Positions 37,327 through 49,765 are shown, counted from the first letter of the stretch. The stretch is 64,000 nt of DNA from Basidiobolus meristosporus CBS 931.73 (GCA_002104905.1 MCFE01000425.1:1-64000); one strand, 5' to 3'. Numbers and translations are program-made. Notes: a model not told the origin generated them from the letters alone.

Positions 37327-37604
37327 GAGCCAGATTCAGAGTGCCACGGTTATTGAGTACCCAATGCATGTCTTCAATATTTTTGTGATCCTACACATCC
37401 TTCTCAACATTGATCCAAAAAAAAGGTCATAAAATGGTTTTTCTGCAGCTCACTAGGTGAAACACAGGGGCTGCTTTGCATGAAGATGCAGAGCTATGTT
37501 TCACACTCTGTGGCCAAGTATAGGCTCACTTGGCCCCCTTGGTACATTATGGCATCATTTGGCAATCATGGCTCAATGTAGCACTATCCAATGGAAGAAG
37601 TCTA

Positions 37605-38180
37605 ATACCTACATATGGCCTAAGATCAGCAATCCCAAATATGCCAACTTTGCAGTTGTTCATATGGTATACCAGTGGTACTATAGCTAACTTCAATGAT
37701 CATAAGGCTCTATAAGACATTTATTAAACAAGCTGAATGTCTACCTTAAGTGTTAGTAACAGTTGGAGGAGATATATCTATATATATAAGCATAAAATCT
37801 TGCTAGCCATTAAGAAAAGTGCCACTGGAGATCCTGACCAAATTATACTTGTATAGTCCCTACAAATAGTGTAGAGTGTACCTAAAGTACTATCAAGGAA
37901 TGTATCAGTTGCCTTGCACCTGTACATATATTACTATTCATACATTGATTACTGATTAAATACATCAATGTTGATCAGATGTTAATCTTGCAATTATGAG
38001 CAGATCAAGTTACTTACAGCTCCCAGTTATGGACCACACTGTAGTAATGAAACCTGCCACCAAGATTCCAAGGGAAGCGACTCTTAAGAATGCTTATTTA
38101 ATCAAATTTGATCAAGCCTGCAAGAAGTTGTGACACATCTAAGTTGATGACCAGTCTGTTCAAAACATTTCAGATCAGTT
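37605..38180. other. Unassigned AT-rich sequence
   Basis: No frame above about 60 codons outside the foldback arm and no recognisable motif. Confidence 0.4.
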
Positions 38181-38575
38181 CCCTATGAAAAATAATTTGG
38201 TCCCATGGGTGGATCCAATCCAGATCAGCCATCAGGATCCCACCTAGAGTCCATCATAATACCAGCAGCTTGGAATAAGTGACCCTCCTAACAATCTTAT
38301 GATGGGATCATGACAGTGTTTTGCTAATTTTACGACCAAATAGAGGGATAAAACTTTATGATATTTTATTGGTGCTGTGAAAATATTTGCATGGTATTGT
38401 TGTGGCCTTGTAGCTCTCTATAACTATTTTAAGTGGATCCAATTGGCCAGGACATCCAATTGCCTTATATGGCAACAAACTCGACAGTATTTTGACAGCC
38501 TCATTGCAAGACTCTGATGGCATTATATTGGCAGTATGACAGCCTAGAGCTAGTACTGTATAATGCTACAGTACC
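38181..38575 (+). repeat. Repeat W, copy 2
   Basis: Same sequence and orientation as 29440-29846. To its right (38576-38693) lies a stretch shared with 47700-47815 that leads into the C-terminal end of transposase copy 2. Confidence 0.6.
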
Positions 38576-38693
38576 TATTTACCAAATAGTATTTCCTTTT
38601 TCTATCTCTCCTTGTGCAATTCATATTTTCCGCTGTAGAATCACCCCTCTTTATTTGCTTACCCGCTACTACCTTGGATATTCCACATAGAGT

Positions 38694-41600
38694 TTGAATC
38701 AAAAAAACTATGGCCTCCTGCTTACTAACCTCCACAAATGTTCACACCTGCCACAATTGACATATTTCTATCACCCCAACTTTTTGGCTTTTTAGTGTGA
38801 TACTTGCAAAGTTGCCATATATCTTGTACTGCTGGTAACATATATAAGTTGCAAACATATGCTTGGTTGTTGCCATTGCTGCCATGAATAACTCCTGAAT
38901 ATCTGTAAAGAACTTATTGGTATTTTGCCAATATATTCCTTCTCCCTGCTGGATTCTAGTCCCCCTTATATGTGCACTCTGGCTTTTGTTTGTGTTGATT
39001 CCATATTGAATGGTGTAGAAGTTGGCTTGTGACCATGAGAAATCTGGCACACCTTTGTAGAGTTTTCCTGATAGAAAGTAGTTGCTTGTTGCACCCAACC
39101 TAACCTTGCATTACTTACCTGACTACCCACACAATGGGGCTGCTTAGCTTCTTAATGCCATAGGCATAGGTGTCACCATGTGCACATTTGTCCTCAGTAT
39201 TTTCCAACTCTTTCTGGCTGTCCTCCTTGTGCAAACTCATCACTTTCATGACAGACTAAAAGATAATATTCTTAATGAGATTGTGATATGGTAGTACCTG
39301 CAACTTGACTCATCTTCCTATCTCCCCACACATTTGCTGTGGTGGTGTAGAGGTATTCCTGGGAAAAGCCACACAACTCAAGGTGTATGAGGTCTCTGAT
39401 GGGTGCAATAACCTCTAGGCCTAAACTGCTGGTGTCTTTGTCAATATGCCATTATGGTAAAAGCTCCTGCTTCTCTAGCTTCCTAGGTGCTCCAGGTATC
39501 TCCAAAGGCCTCTGTGTATCCTGTGTACTACCCTGAAAAGCTCCTTGATGGCAGGTCTGAGATGTAAATGTTAAAGGCAGGTGCAGTGATCAACTTCTTA
39601 TCAATAAGGGAGTAGTGTTACTGATAGAAGGGATAATTTATTGATGAGGGATTACCTTCCCTTAAATACATTTCCTGATTGCCAAGTGATTACTAATGAC
39701 AAGGTTCTAGAAGATTCCAGGCATCAGTGGAATTCTTGATTACATCACTATGAGCTAAAAATATGCCCAGAATGTTGTGGAAGATTCTAAAAGGCACAGC
39801 ACATCCAACCTATCAGGGATCAGTAGTCTGAAACCTGCGCAATACAGAGATACCATATATGATATTTAAATGATAAGGATGGTAACACAGACTTAGGTTA
39901 TGTGTCACAGGTACTGACACATGTACCTGCTTAATGTAGATATAAATATAGATCACAAAGCCAAATAACATCTGGGATAACTAATGCTAATAACTAATAA
40001 GGGTAAACATCATATGCAGATAATACTAATTCTATGGGCAAAAGAAGAATAGGATAATACTGATAAGATAAAATACAGATAATTACATTATAATAGCTAT
40101 ATGAATAAACTTGTCCATGGGAGGTATGTCTACCCTACCGCACCATTCCATAGGAAACTCCCAAAAGGTGAAGCAAGGCCCAATATTCTCCACACACCAT
40201 GCAAGATGGATTAGAGAATGAATACAGTAGCAGCAGAGATCTACATGTTCAGCTTTAAGTGTTTAGTAAAGCCACTCAAATTCCATCTCAAATTCCTCAC
40301 ACAACAGCTGTAGATGTGTCAAGTTGGCATAGGTGATCCGCTTCTGAATAAATATTCCACAATGTCCACATATGACTCCCAATGCTTCCAATGTACTCTT
40401 GGTAGTAATGGCTCCAGAATGACAATTGAATAAATACATATCCAGTTCATTCAGTCCTTATATATGCATTGTTGTATATGTGTATGAAAACTAATTGGAG
40501 CCTGTGAGAAGTACTTAGGGTAGCAGATACTCTATAGTATCTTGTTAATTCATTTGAATTTCTCCAGTATCTCAAGGGGCTTATTTGGCTTGAAATGCCC
40601 CATGAACAACTTGGTGATCAGTATAATGATATTGTTGAAAAGCAAATGCATTGCTCCCAGTGGAAAGCTCTTGTGCCAACATGTACCCTCTATCTTAAGT
40701 ATCTACAGTTTCCAATTGATTCCATATTCTGACCAATGGCTTATAGCTTGCCAACTTTGCTGCAATTGCATGCTGACTTCTGCACATTGTCTCTGTGGAA
40801 AGATGATGTTCTTAGTGCTGGTGTTTGGGTAATAATAATGTGTGAGTTATGGAGTAAATTCCCTGGATCTCACACTTTTGACAGCAATACTGTCCATTGT
40901 GCCCAGAAAAACAAGCTATCTTGCTGATGGCTGGGGAATCTCTAATGCAGATAATAATATGCACTTTTAAATGACAGCCATATACTGTTATGCCACTGGA
41001 AAGCATACAAAATTCATCCAGCAATGAATACAGGCAGCTATTCAGGCTGGACAGTGATTTAGGCCCAGATACCTGCCATACTACCATCAGATTATTGCTC
41101 TGATACTGTAAGATGGATGGTAGATTCCAGTTGAAGAGAATCAGTGGCCTGCAGGATTTGCTGGTAGAGTACTTGTTTAATAAGAATCCATCTTGTGCTA
41201 AAGCAAAGGCATGGTCAAACATACCTTCAAAGTAGCCCTTGCTTCTTGGTTGATTGTAATGTTTGCCATGAAATATACTGGATATGTTTGCTCTTGATTG
41301 ATACTGAGTGAGTTACTGTATAGCTTTGCAATATTTGTTGGACTGTATCAGCTTCCTCTGCCAGGGTATGAGTGGAAAATATCTGGAGTGTGAACAATGT
41401 TTTCCCTTGAAGGTGGTAGATTGCTAACAATTTGGACATGTTGCAATGGTAGCATTTTTGGATGTGAATGCCATGCAACTACTCACACTTGCTGGAATCA
41501 GGACAGTCTGTGGATCATATGTTGGCAGCTGCATGATGGTTGTTCACTTGTACCATGTATATGGTAAGTTGCATCGCATATAGGGACTGGACCAGGCTCA

Positions 41601-41951
41601 TACATGGCACTGTTTTTACGGAAGATAGGCTCAAGATCTATCAGTGAACCTTCTTAATCAGAGCTATCACTCTGCATGTCATATTCAGAAGGTTGGGGTG
41701 AGCCTAAAGGTGTTGCAAACACACCTGACTCAGTTTGTGCAAGATGACAAAGATGTTCAGGTGCCAATATAGAAGCATTAACTGGCTGGCAGGATAATGT
41801 TGGTACAGTAGTGACTGACAAATGTTCAAATATGACTCAGGTGGCAAAACAAAGGCCATGATCCATGTAATACTTTCTATGCTCTCTGCATGCTTCATGG
41901 CTGAGAGGCTTGCCACAATAACCACATGGTCTTATTTCTCCTCCCTTACGG
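38694..41951 (-). pseudogene. Tnp2-family transposase, copy 2, with a nested LTR
   Basis: The best preserved core: minus frame 41222-40812 reads NWNLPSILQYQSNNLMVVW, then VSGPKSLSSLNSCLYSLLDE, RDSPAISKIACFSGHNGQYC and CQKCE, all as expected for Tnp2. The N-terminus (near 41930-41830) reads CGYCGKPLSHE then CREHRKYYMDHG, a zinc-ribbon-like start typical of such transposases. The C-terminal section (39098-38742) contains KLYKGVPDFSWSQANFYTIQ and GTRIQQGEGIYW. It is interrupted by an LTR-like insertion at 39338-40145. Frameshifts remain in the N-terminal part. Confidence 0.7.
39338..40145 (-). repeat. LTR related to family S, nested in transposase copy 2
   Basis: It starts with TGTGGTGGTGTAGAGG like the S LTR at 41952 and shares the promoter part (GATTTATTGATGAGGGATTACC, AGTGATTACTAATGA), but is shorter (about 0.8 kb) and diverged. 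The uninterrupted target is seen at 34190-34215. The right border is approximate. Confidence 0.55.
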
Positions 41952-43022
41952 TGTGGTGGTGTATAGGTCAAAGGGAAAGATACGTCCAACACTTCTCAAG
42001 TGTTTTGTATGTGGGGTGTTCACTGGGTGCAATAACCTCTGGCAAAAGCTTGCTAGGAATACTTGGGTTCTGTCTCTAATCTAATGTGATGGGGAATAAA
42101 GCCACAAGCTTATCAAGGGAAAACTATTGAGCTACAATCCCCAACTTAGTTGGCGTCTTAACAAAAGTATGTGCTAGGTTTAGTGTCCTTTGAGATGACA
42201 ATGTACTAAAGCTTCCAAAGTCAAAACAACTGTAAGCTCCACCAGCAGGGACTTGATAAGAATGCAGCTGTGGTCAATAGTTACAAAGACAGAAAAGTAT
42301 CTTTGCCTGTACAAGCACAAACTTGGGTAAGAATCAAATATAATAAAAGATACCTACTCTGAGTATTACTCACAAGTAGTGCCTCCAAGGTCAGTTGGCT
42401 GCCAGCACAGTTTCCTGGGAGTGTCCTGTGGTCTGGGGTTGGAAGTTCAGGTAGCAGCAGGTAGCAGTGATCACACTAATTGACAAGTTGGTATATTGAT
42501 AAAAAGGATGATGATTTATTGTTGAGGGATAGCCTCCCTTATATACTTTTCTCACTGGCTAAGTGATTACTAATCATGGTGTTCCAGAAGGTTCCAGATA
42601 TCAATAGAAATCTTAATGACATCAGAATGACCTAAGAATGTTCTAAGTAGGTACTGAAAGCTTCTAAGAGGCACAGCACATCCAACCAATCAGGAATCAG
42701 TATTCTGAGACCTGTGTAACATAGGAACACCATACATGATATGGAAATGGTAGGGATGGTGACACAGGGCGATCATGTCCCACAGGTACTGGCACAGGTA
42801 CTTGCCTAATATAGAAGCACTTATAGCCAGTAATCTTACATAAAGTGAGGGGTAACTTATGCAACAAGGTAAGCATGTGTGATAGTCAACCGGCTTATGG
42901 GATAGTACTGATTGGGTAAGATAAATGCAATAAAATTAAAATAAGTGTAGTAGATTTATAGGGAAGTAGAAAATAAGGGAATCAGCACATCTGTCAGTGG
43001 GTGTCACTGTCACCCCACTACA
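41952..43022 (-). repeat. Solo LTR, family S, copy 2 (1071 bp), target duplication ACGG/ATGG
   Basis: The + strand begins TGTGGTGGTGTATAGG and ends CACCCCACTACA. The flanks ACGG and ATGG differ by one transition. It sits between the transposase N-terminus and the divergent intergenic region; uninterrupted counterparts are at 28250 and 54460. Confidence 0.75.
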
Positions 43023-43274
43023 ATGGCATTGAATCAAAGTAGTCTTGTCCATGGGGCAAGCAGTTTGACCTTAAACAATGTGATGCTATTATATCACTTT
43101 TTGGTCATTACTTATGTGAACTTAAGACAGTCTTGTATTTGAGACAGTGCACCTACAGGAAAGTAAGATTCAATGATGGCCTGCCATAGTGAGCATTATA
43201 AACAAAGTTGTGGCACCACATACACATGTATATGTGAAACTATTTCCCCTTTGGTTTGACTCACTTCCATATAT
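43023..43274. promoter_or_regulatory. Conserved divergent intergenic region of the two-gene transposon, copy 2
   Basis: About 250 bp matching 28251-28493, pushed away from the transposase start by the S LTR. It ends with CCATATATATG overlapping the accessory start codon. Confidence 0.5.
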
Positions 43275-44985
43275 ATGCCACCAAAAAATAAAGCAAAGTC
43301 ATTTGATTCCCAACTAAACCCCACCACTGAGAGCAACAGAAGAATGGTTGGACAACAGCTTGCTTTGACATTCAGTGCAACATGCAGGGCTACATTCAAA
43401 AAAGGCCCTGTGGACAGTGTGCCCATTGAAGGTAGTGATGCAGACTCCTCAGGCTCTCAGTCAAGTAGGTGATTGAAAACCTTGGCGGAGCCACAAGCTG
43501 ACTGTTATGCTTAGGCAGATGAGAATGTAGCAAATGCAGTACCCTCAGTTGAAGACCGGCAAGTGGCCATGATAACTTCACCACCACCTATATTAGAAAG
43601 TATGTTGTCAGCTCATATCAAAGCATTAATGAAGCAATTAGGTGCTGTGGCTGACAAGATAGATGCAACGGCCCAGAGAGATCAGGAAATAGTCTAGAAG
43701 CAGGATAAGCAGATAATACGTGTAGAGCAATCAATATCCCAGGTAGAGAAAGCAATATCTTTGCTGCATGGAAGGAACACAAGTAGCTCAATGTCACAGT
43801 CAAGAACTGAGCCATTTCCCATTGTAATAGCAGAGAAACACCTTGTAGTCTTTGAAGCACAACAACAGTGCCCAAAGATAAAACCCACAGAAAAACCTAT
43901 CACAGCATGGGAGGGAGACAGTCAGGTGTGTATACCAAGGCCTATAAATCAAAGACATTGAAGATCTGTGAAGCCATTGCTTGCAACAATGAAGAGTTGC
44001 TAATATACATAAGGCTGTCAGAAGTCTAACACACCATCACCTTAAGGCCAGCATACCATGGGACCATCAGGAACTCAAGGCCAAGCAGAATGCACTTCAC
44101 TTGTTACTTGAATATTATCCTGGATTCAAGTGGGTAAACAGATTTTGGGCCAGCATTGATATGCTAAGAAAGTATCTTAAAAATAGCAGAAACTATGAAA
44201 GGCAGAAGAACAAGGGTGCCATGGCTAAAAACCTGCAGCTTCCTCAAGAGTACATTATAAGCAGGGTGAAAGCTCCAGACATGCATCAAAGACATGTCAG
44301 GTAGCTGGAAGAGTGCCAATTAGGGACAAGCAGACAGACACAGATGCACCAGCACAATAGCACTCAGTTGAAGTAGCAGTGAAGGACCAGGCAGTGATAA
44401 AGGAAAAGGTAAAGGGAAAATGCCTACCCAAGCCCAAGAGAGTGAGGCATGCAAAAAAATGCAGCTCTTGCCAATTAATGCCGCAAGCCAGGAACAGACT
44501 GAGTCCCATTGTAGCCAAGAAGAATTACCAACTAGAAAACAGTTGTTTTCACAAGAGTTGGAAGTGCAGCCACTTGAGCTACACTCCAGCAAAGTAGATG
44601 AGTTTGCTGAAAAAAGCAATTTGTCTACCACAGCCTCCACATCTTTCATTGTTGACAGAGTAGAGATCCCACCAACTGACAAGGCTACAGCATCAAGAGC
44701 TTGAAAGACTATCACAATGCCTTCAGTGGAGTTCTAAAACATTGGGTGGAGATCCCACTGACTAACAAGGTAACATTGTCAAGAACTCAAAAGGCTGGCA
44801 CAATGCCTTCAGTGGAACATTGGAGCATTAATAGGCACACCAATAGGTTGCAGTACTTCCTCAAGAGCAGTGCTCAAGAAAACACACTTGAATATTGCAA
44901 GGATTCATTGCAAGGACTGGCAGATGAGGTGATAGGCCTTGCAGTACCAGCTGAAGACCAGGATGTGTGAGAACCAGTGAATGAA
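43275..44985 (+). pseudogene. Accessory coiled-coil protein of the two-gene transposon, copy 2 (most complete)
   Basis: ATG 43275 opens MPPKNKAKSFDSQ..., then VGQQLALTFSAT and an Asp/Ser-rich DADSSGSQSSR. After a stop follow a coiled coil (43610-43760), the block AWEGDSQV (43905-43930), and NRFWASIDMLRKYLKNSRN (about 44135-44190). Next come a Lys-rich segment, a Ser/Thr-rich segment and a C-terminal block with HWSINRHTNRLQYFLKSS ending at 44970. Stops and frame changes divide it into at least five frames. The protein is unknown to me; the basic, coiled-coil make-up would suit a DNA-binding or subunit role next to the transposase, which is inference. Confidence 0.6.
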
Positions 44986-45520
44986 CAGAGGCATAAAGCT
45001 GTTGGGTTTCTGCCAAAGTTGTGGAACCAGAGCATTACAGCAGAAATATTTATTAAGTGGTAGATTTTAATGGAGTGACTTGTTGAGTGTGGGGTTGGGC
45101 TAAATGTTAATGTAAGGTATAGAGACTTGTATAAATGAATTCAATTGGCAATTGAGGTACAACTGAAGTTTCAACAGAAATAAATTAATTCATACGCATG
45201 AAAAGTAAGAGAAACAGTTGAGTCAGGAAGTAAGGAGTGTGAAAAGAGGCAATAGCCAATTGATGCACACAAATGTAGGAGGCAATAGAGTGTCTGGGAT
45301 CAGAAAGTGAGCAAATTGGCAGGGAACTAATCAAAAGCCACTTATACTTTGTTGTGATGAAAAATTTGACTAAGTTTTTTGTGAAATCTGGGGTGCAATT
45401 ATTTTTCAATGGTCTCTGGACAGTGTCCTGATGGGATCAGTGCTTCTTAGTCATGGGACTTTAACTTTGTGACAGCCTTTGGATGGGATAATCTCAATAA
45501 TTTTTCAAATGGAGTTGTGC
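44986..45520 (+). repeat. 3' non-coding tail of the two-gene transposon
   Basis: It matches 30918-31420, 32441-32690 and, inverted, about 60840-61180. It contains AAATCTGGGGTGCAATTATTTTT and GATGGGATCAGTGCTTCTTAG blocks. No coding capacity seen. Confidence 0.55.
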
Positions 45521-46640
45521 TCTGAAGACAGGAGGCTCCCAAACACTATATCAGATCTGATAATCTGTGAGTATGCCACCAGCATGATTCAGACTTAGAG
45601 CAATTAGGAATATCCAATAACTAGCTTCATTAAGACCAGGTATTCAATAAAGAATCATATTGCATATAAGTTGACAGTTTCCTATGGAGTTAAGTGACAC
45701 CTAAGCCAAATTTGGACTATCTATCACACAAGATATGACTCAGTAACAATACTACACAAGAATATTGGAGCAGTGCGGCTTATTATAGCAGCAAAGTGGT
45801 CCATGAGAGACTACTTAGCTGGAGGCAATACTAACATCCCAGAAAACAACAAAGTTAACCTACCTGCTCTAGGAGCTAGAGAGGTGGTATTAAGGACCAA
45901 CCCAAGGGTCTTAATGGGTCCAGAGGATAATGGACTTGCCTATTAGCACTATTAACCAAGCTCTATGCACAAATACACCCTCAAAAGTAGCAATGACATA
46001 TCAGAGCTGACACATTGGATATACGCATTAGAAAGTGCTATATCAGGGTGCATTGTTTAATTGCAATAGTACAAATGAGATTATACTTAGTTTTTTAGGA
46101 TAAAGCCTCTTTGAAGAGTTACCAATCAGGCTGTGGTATTTGGTGATACTAAATCAAGCTTATTGAAGTGCTAAGGAAAGACCTGAGCACCTTAACAGTG
46201 ATACTAGTACACAAAAGTGATTTTAATATTTGTAGGATACACAAGATCCATCTAAGTCAGCTTTAGAAGGAAAGGAGGCACCCAAAGATATTGCTGCAGT
46301 TGGAGTACAATATCCGAGATCACTAATGTGCAAATCCAACATTATATAAAATTGAAAGCACAAGCTTGGAAGAGGAAACACTAGGTCAACTGCTAGGATC
46401 AATCAAATGAGTAGTTGAGTAAGATCAGTTTGTAGTCAAATAAATTAGATTTACGTTGAGCCTATGACTATATCTGACTAGTTTTGTCTGCTCAAATAAG
46501 TGAAGGTCATAATAAGGCCATTGTAATGCCATCAAAATCCTCTCAAGGAGCTACCCAAACACCTACAAGTCTATTTACTAGATTTGCAGTACATCCAGCA
46601 AACACCATTGCAATTGCATCATAACATTCTTAAGCAGGTC
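45521..46640. other. Unassigned; possible very old polyprotein remnant
   Basis: No long frame. A short + strand stretch near 45840-45930 reads NIPENNKVNLPALGAREVV, which looks coding, but I cannot place it. The rest is AT-rich. Confidence 0.3.
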
Positions 46641-47390
46641 AATAATTCCAAGTTGCCAACATTTGATAGCTATTGTATGGGATCTTGATGGCTGATTCAG
46701 ATTGGATCAACCTATGAAACCCAAATACTTTTCATAGGGTACCCACCTCAGTCTCACCCTCCCATGCTGTCATTAGCTTTTCTGTGGGCTTTATCTTTAA
46801 GCTCTGTTGTTGTGCTTCAAACGCTGTATGATGTTCCTCTCCTATTGCATTACAAAACTGCTCCATTTTTGGCTATGTCCTATGTCTACTCAAGTTTCTT
46901 CATTGCCATCTAGAAACTATGTTCTCTATCCAGGATATTGATGGCTGTTCATGTATTATCCACTCTTCCTGTCTCTGGACTGTTTCCTGATTTCTCCAAG
47001 CAGTTGCATTTATCCTTTCAGCTTTTGCACCTAATTGCCTTATCAAGGCTTTAGTAGAGCTGGCAACATATTTGCCAATACTGCTGGTGGTGATGTTATG
47101 ATAGTCATTGACTGGTCCTTGACTGGAGGCACTGCATCAGCTACAACCTCTTCTGCCTTATCATCATCATCAGCTTGTAGCTCTGTAGATATTCTCAATT
47201 GCATACTTGACTAAAAGCCTGAGAAGTCCACAGCATTATCTGTAGTGGGCACTCAGTGAAAATGGCCCTTCTTTGATGTAGCCCCACTTTTGGCATTGAA
47301 TTCAAGAACAAGCTTGTGTCCAAAAATTTATCTGCTGATGCTTGTGACTGGGAACTAAATAACTTAGCTTTAATTTTGGCAGCATATAAA
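46641..47390 (-). pseudogene. Accessory-gene N-terminal half, inverted, with a repeat W fragment
   Basis: The minus strand from about 47380 to 46745 follows the start, coiled coil and AWEGD-like block of the accessory gene (the + strand text CTTTAAGCTCTGTTGTTGTGC is the complement of the block at 43855-43885). Directly next to it, 46640-46740 matches the start of repeat W, also inverted. Confidence 0.55.
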
Positions 47391-48011
47391 TAAGAGTATG
47401 TCTATAGAAATGAGAAATAGTATTACTGCTAGGCGTATATGTGGTGCCATAGGATTACTTATATTGCTCACTATGGTGAGTCATCATGGAATCTCACAAT
47501 TGAGTAGTTGCAATGTTTCAGATACCAGACTGTCTTAGGGCTGCATAAGTACTGATAAAGCAGCAATATAATGATGTAAAGCTGTTGAGTGTCAAGCTGT
47601 TTGCTTGATGGTAACTTGATGGCCTTGTTGTGGACACTTTTTCAGCTTTATAAAGTATTATGGAGGCCTACTGCTAGTACAAAGTTATGCTATTGTATCA
47701 ATTACTAGATAGTATTTTCTCTTGCTCCCTCTCCTTGGAGCATCTATATATTCCATAGTAGAGTCATCCCAGTTTATTTGCCAACTCAATGCTACTGTAG
47801 GTATTCCATCTATAGTTCTATCAAAGGAACTATGACCTCCAGCTTACTAACCTCCACATATTCATGCACCTGCTGCAATTGATGCACTACTATCACCTTA
47901 AATTTACAGCTTTTCAGTGTGATACTTGCAAAGATATCAAATACCTTTCATTGCTGGTAACATATAAAACTTGCAAACATATGCTTGGTTGCCACTACTG
48001 TTGCTATGAAC
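47391..48011 (-). pseudogene. Transposase C-terminal end (copy 3) with repeat W end
   Basis: 47560-47815 matches the right end of repeat W and its continuation at 38500-38693. 47816-48011 matches the transposase C-terminal part at 38694-38890. The coding sequence continues on the other side of the LTR at 49239. Confidence 0.55.
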
Positions 48012-49234
48012 TGTGGTAGTGGAAAGTATTCCATTACTACAATATCTCTAAGACCAATATTGCACTCAATTCTTTATTTTTCTTTTTGCTATTGTAACAC
48101 ACAAGTGAAAGATCAAGAATTTCCAACTTTGAAGAACAATTGCTCCAGACCCTGACAAGCAATCCACCCAAGAATATTATATCATACAGAACACGTAGTA
48201 GCAAACACATGCTTCAGATTACTGCTCATTTGAAGCAGTACTAAAGGAGTTATGACCAAAAGAGTCCAATTATTATATATACTATGCCTTATTGCTAGGA
48301 TTACTATGGTGACTTTGATTGCATGTAACTTTTGAACCAGCCAATCTAATCACGTGAAATTTCCACAGGTGCTGCCCCTATGTCCGATCTGCACCACTGC
48401 AAAGTTTTAGCTTTGTGTTATGGGTATTGCTTGCACATCACCCAAAAACTTTGATCCTTCAATATTTTCATATATATAACTTCCCCAGCTGAAAAAATAA
48501 AGGGAGAGCCTCTCTTTCCAGAATCTTCACACTACAATTACAAGTTTGAAGGCTATAAGACTTCCCCTGCATCACTTGCACTGTTGAGTATTCTGACTTT
48601 CATTGGTACTACATCAGTAAAGAGACTGCAAAGCACACAAGAATCCAATCTAAGTTCTACCAGAAACTACCACCTTTCTGTTGCAAAAGTACTCTAAAGA
48701 CACCCCTTTAGACACCCCTTTAGTCTAAAGACCCCTTTAGAGACCCCTTTGAGAAACCCCTTTACTCTAAAGAAACCCCTTTAGGCACCCCTTTAGTGTA
48801 AAGTCCACTTTAGTGACCACTACAAGAAGCCCCTTTATTCTAAAGAGACCCCTTTAGACACCCCTTTAGGTCTAAAGACCCCTTTAGAGACTTCTACAAC
48901 ACACCCCTTTAGGTAGAAGGGGAGTTCAGAATTTTCATATTAGGAAATATTTTCTCAGAAAGGAAAGTGAATTCCAAATAAGGAAAATTTACTATAAAAG
49001 TAAAAAGCCCATTAGTTGACAGAAGGTCAGAACACTGCTGTAGAAGTGATAAACACTGCCTACAGTATATTTTGAGCCTAAGATTGAGGAAATTAGTGAA
49101 AGTTATATCTTCTATTGGTATATCAAGCTCCCAATAAACTATCTCAGTATTAGCATACTGGAAGTTGTTGTATATTGCTGATTAGCCTCTACATTGTAGA
49201 ACAAGCCTCAAACTAATCATAATACAACACAACA
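48012..49234 (+). repeat. Solo LTR, family R, copy B (1223 bp), target duplication GAAC
   Basis: Starts TGTGGTAGTGG, ends ACAACACAACA, flanked by exact GAAC (48008-48011 and 49235-49238). It carries the longest minisatellite array of the family (48690-48915). It is inserted in transposase copy 3; the uninterrupted counterpart reads CATGAATAACTCCTGAATATC near 38880. Confidence 0.85.
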
Positions 49235-49765
49235 GAACACCTTTTGAATATTTGCAAATTGGCTTTTGGTACCTAGCAAGTATTGTTCCTTTGCCCTGCT
49301 GGATTCTAGTCCGCATTATAGGCACTGTATGAAATCCATATTGAATCAAGTAGAGTTCAACTTCTACCCAGAAGAACCTGGCATATTTGGTGAGGTTGCT
49401 TTAACAAAGATTAGTTGCTTATTTCATGCAATCAAATATTGCATTAGCTAGCTGATTGACTAAGTATTGGGGTTGCTTAGCTTCTAAATGCCTAAGACAA
49501 GGATATCTTCATGTGTGCATCTGTCCTTGGTATTTCCTACAATCCATGGCTATCATCCTTGTCCAAACTCATCACATCCATGGCAAACTTGAAGGTAATA
49601 TTCTTGCTGAGAATGGGATTTGGTGGTACTTGTAACTTCACTTATCTTCCTATGCTACCACACATCTTCTCTATAGGAAGTTCCCAAATGGTGAAATATG
49701 GTCCAATATTTGCTGCATACAAAGCAAGATGGAATAGTAAATGTATACAGTAGCAGCACAGTTCA
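49235..49765 (-). pseudogene. Transposase copy 3, continuation after the LTR
   Basis: It continues the same antisense sequence as 38890-39300 (CTGGATTCTAGTCC, CTTAGCTTCTAAATGCC, ATCACATCCATGGC). The orientation flips at about 49765. Confidence 0.55.

Larger units (their letters stand above)
35701..37604. mobile_element. Foldback (long palindromic) element F, copy 1, interrupted by an R LTR
   Basis: Left arm 35701-36037 and right arm (36105-36161 plus 37331-37604) are reverse complements, joined by a loop of about 65 bp. Termini are TAGACTT and AAGTCTA. The arm block GGTGAAACACAGGGGCTGC occurs in opposite orientation in the two arms. An uninterrupted relative lies at 59814-60436. The arms contain short frames only, so it is a non-autonomous element. 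Confidence 0.75.

Noticed and set aside
40542-40832. Plus-strand frame of 96 codons, similar to one at 34600-34893
   Set aside because: The similarity is real but is antisense to the Tnp2 transposase coding strand; both are shadows of the same coding repeat.
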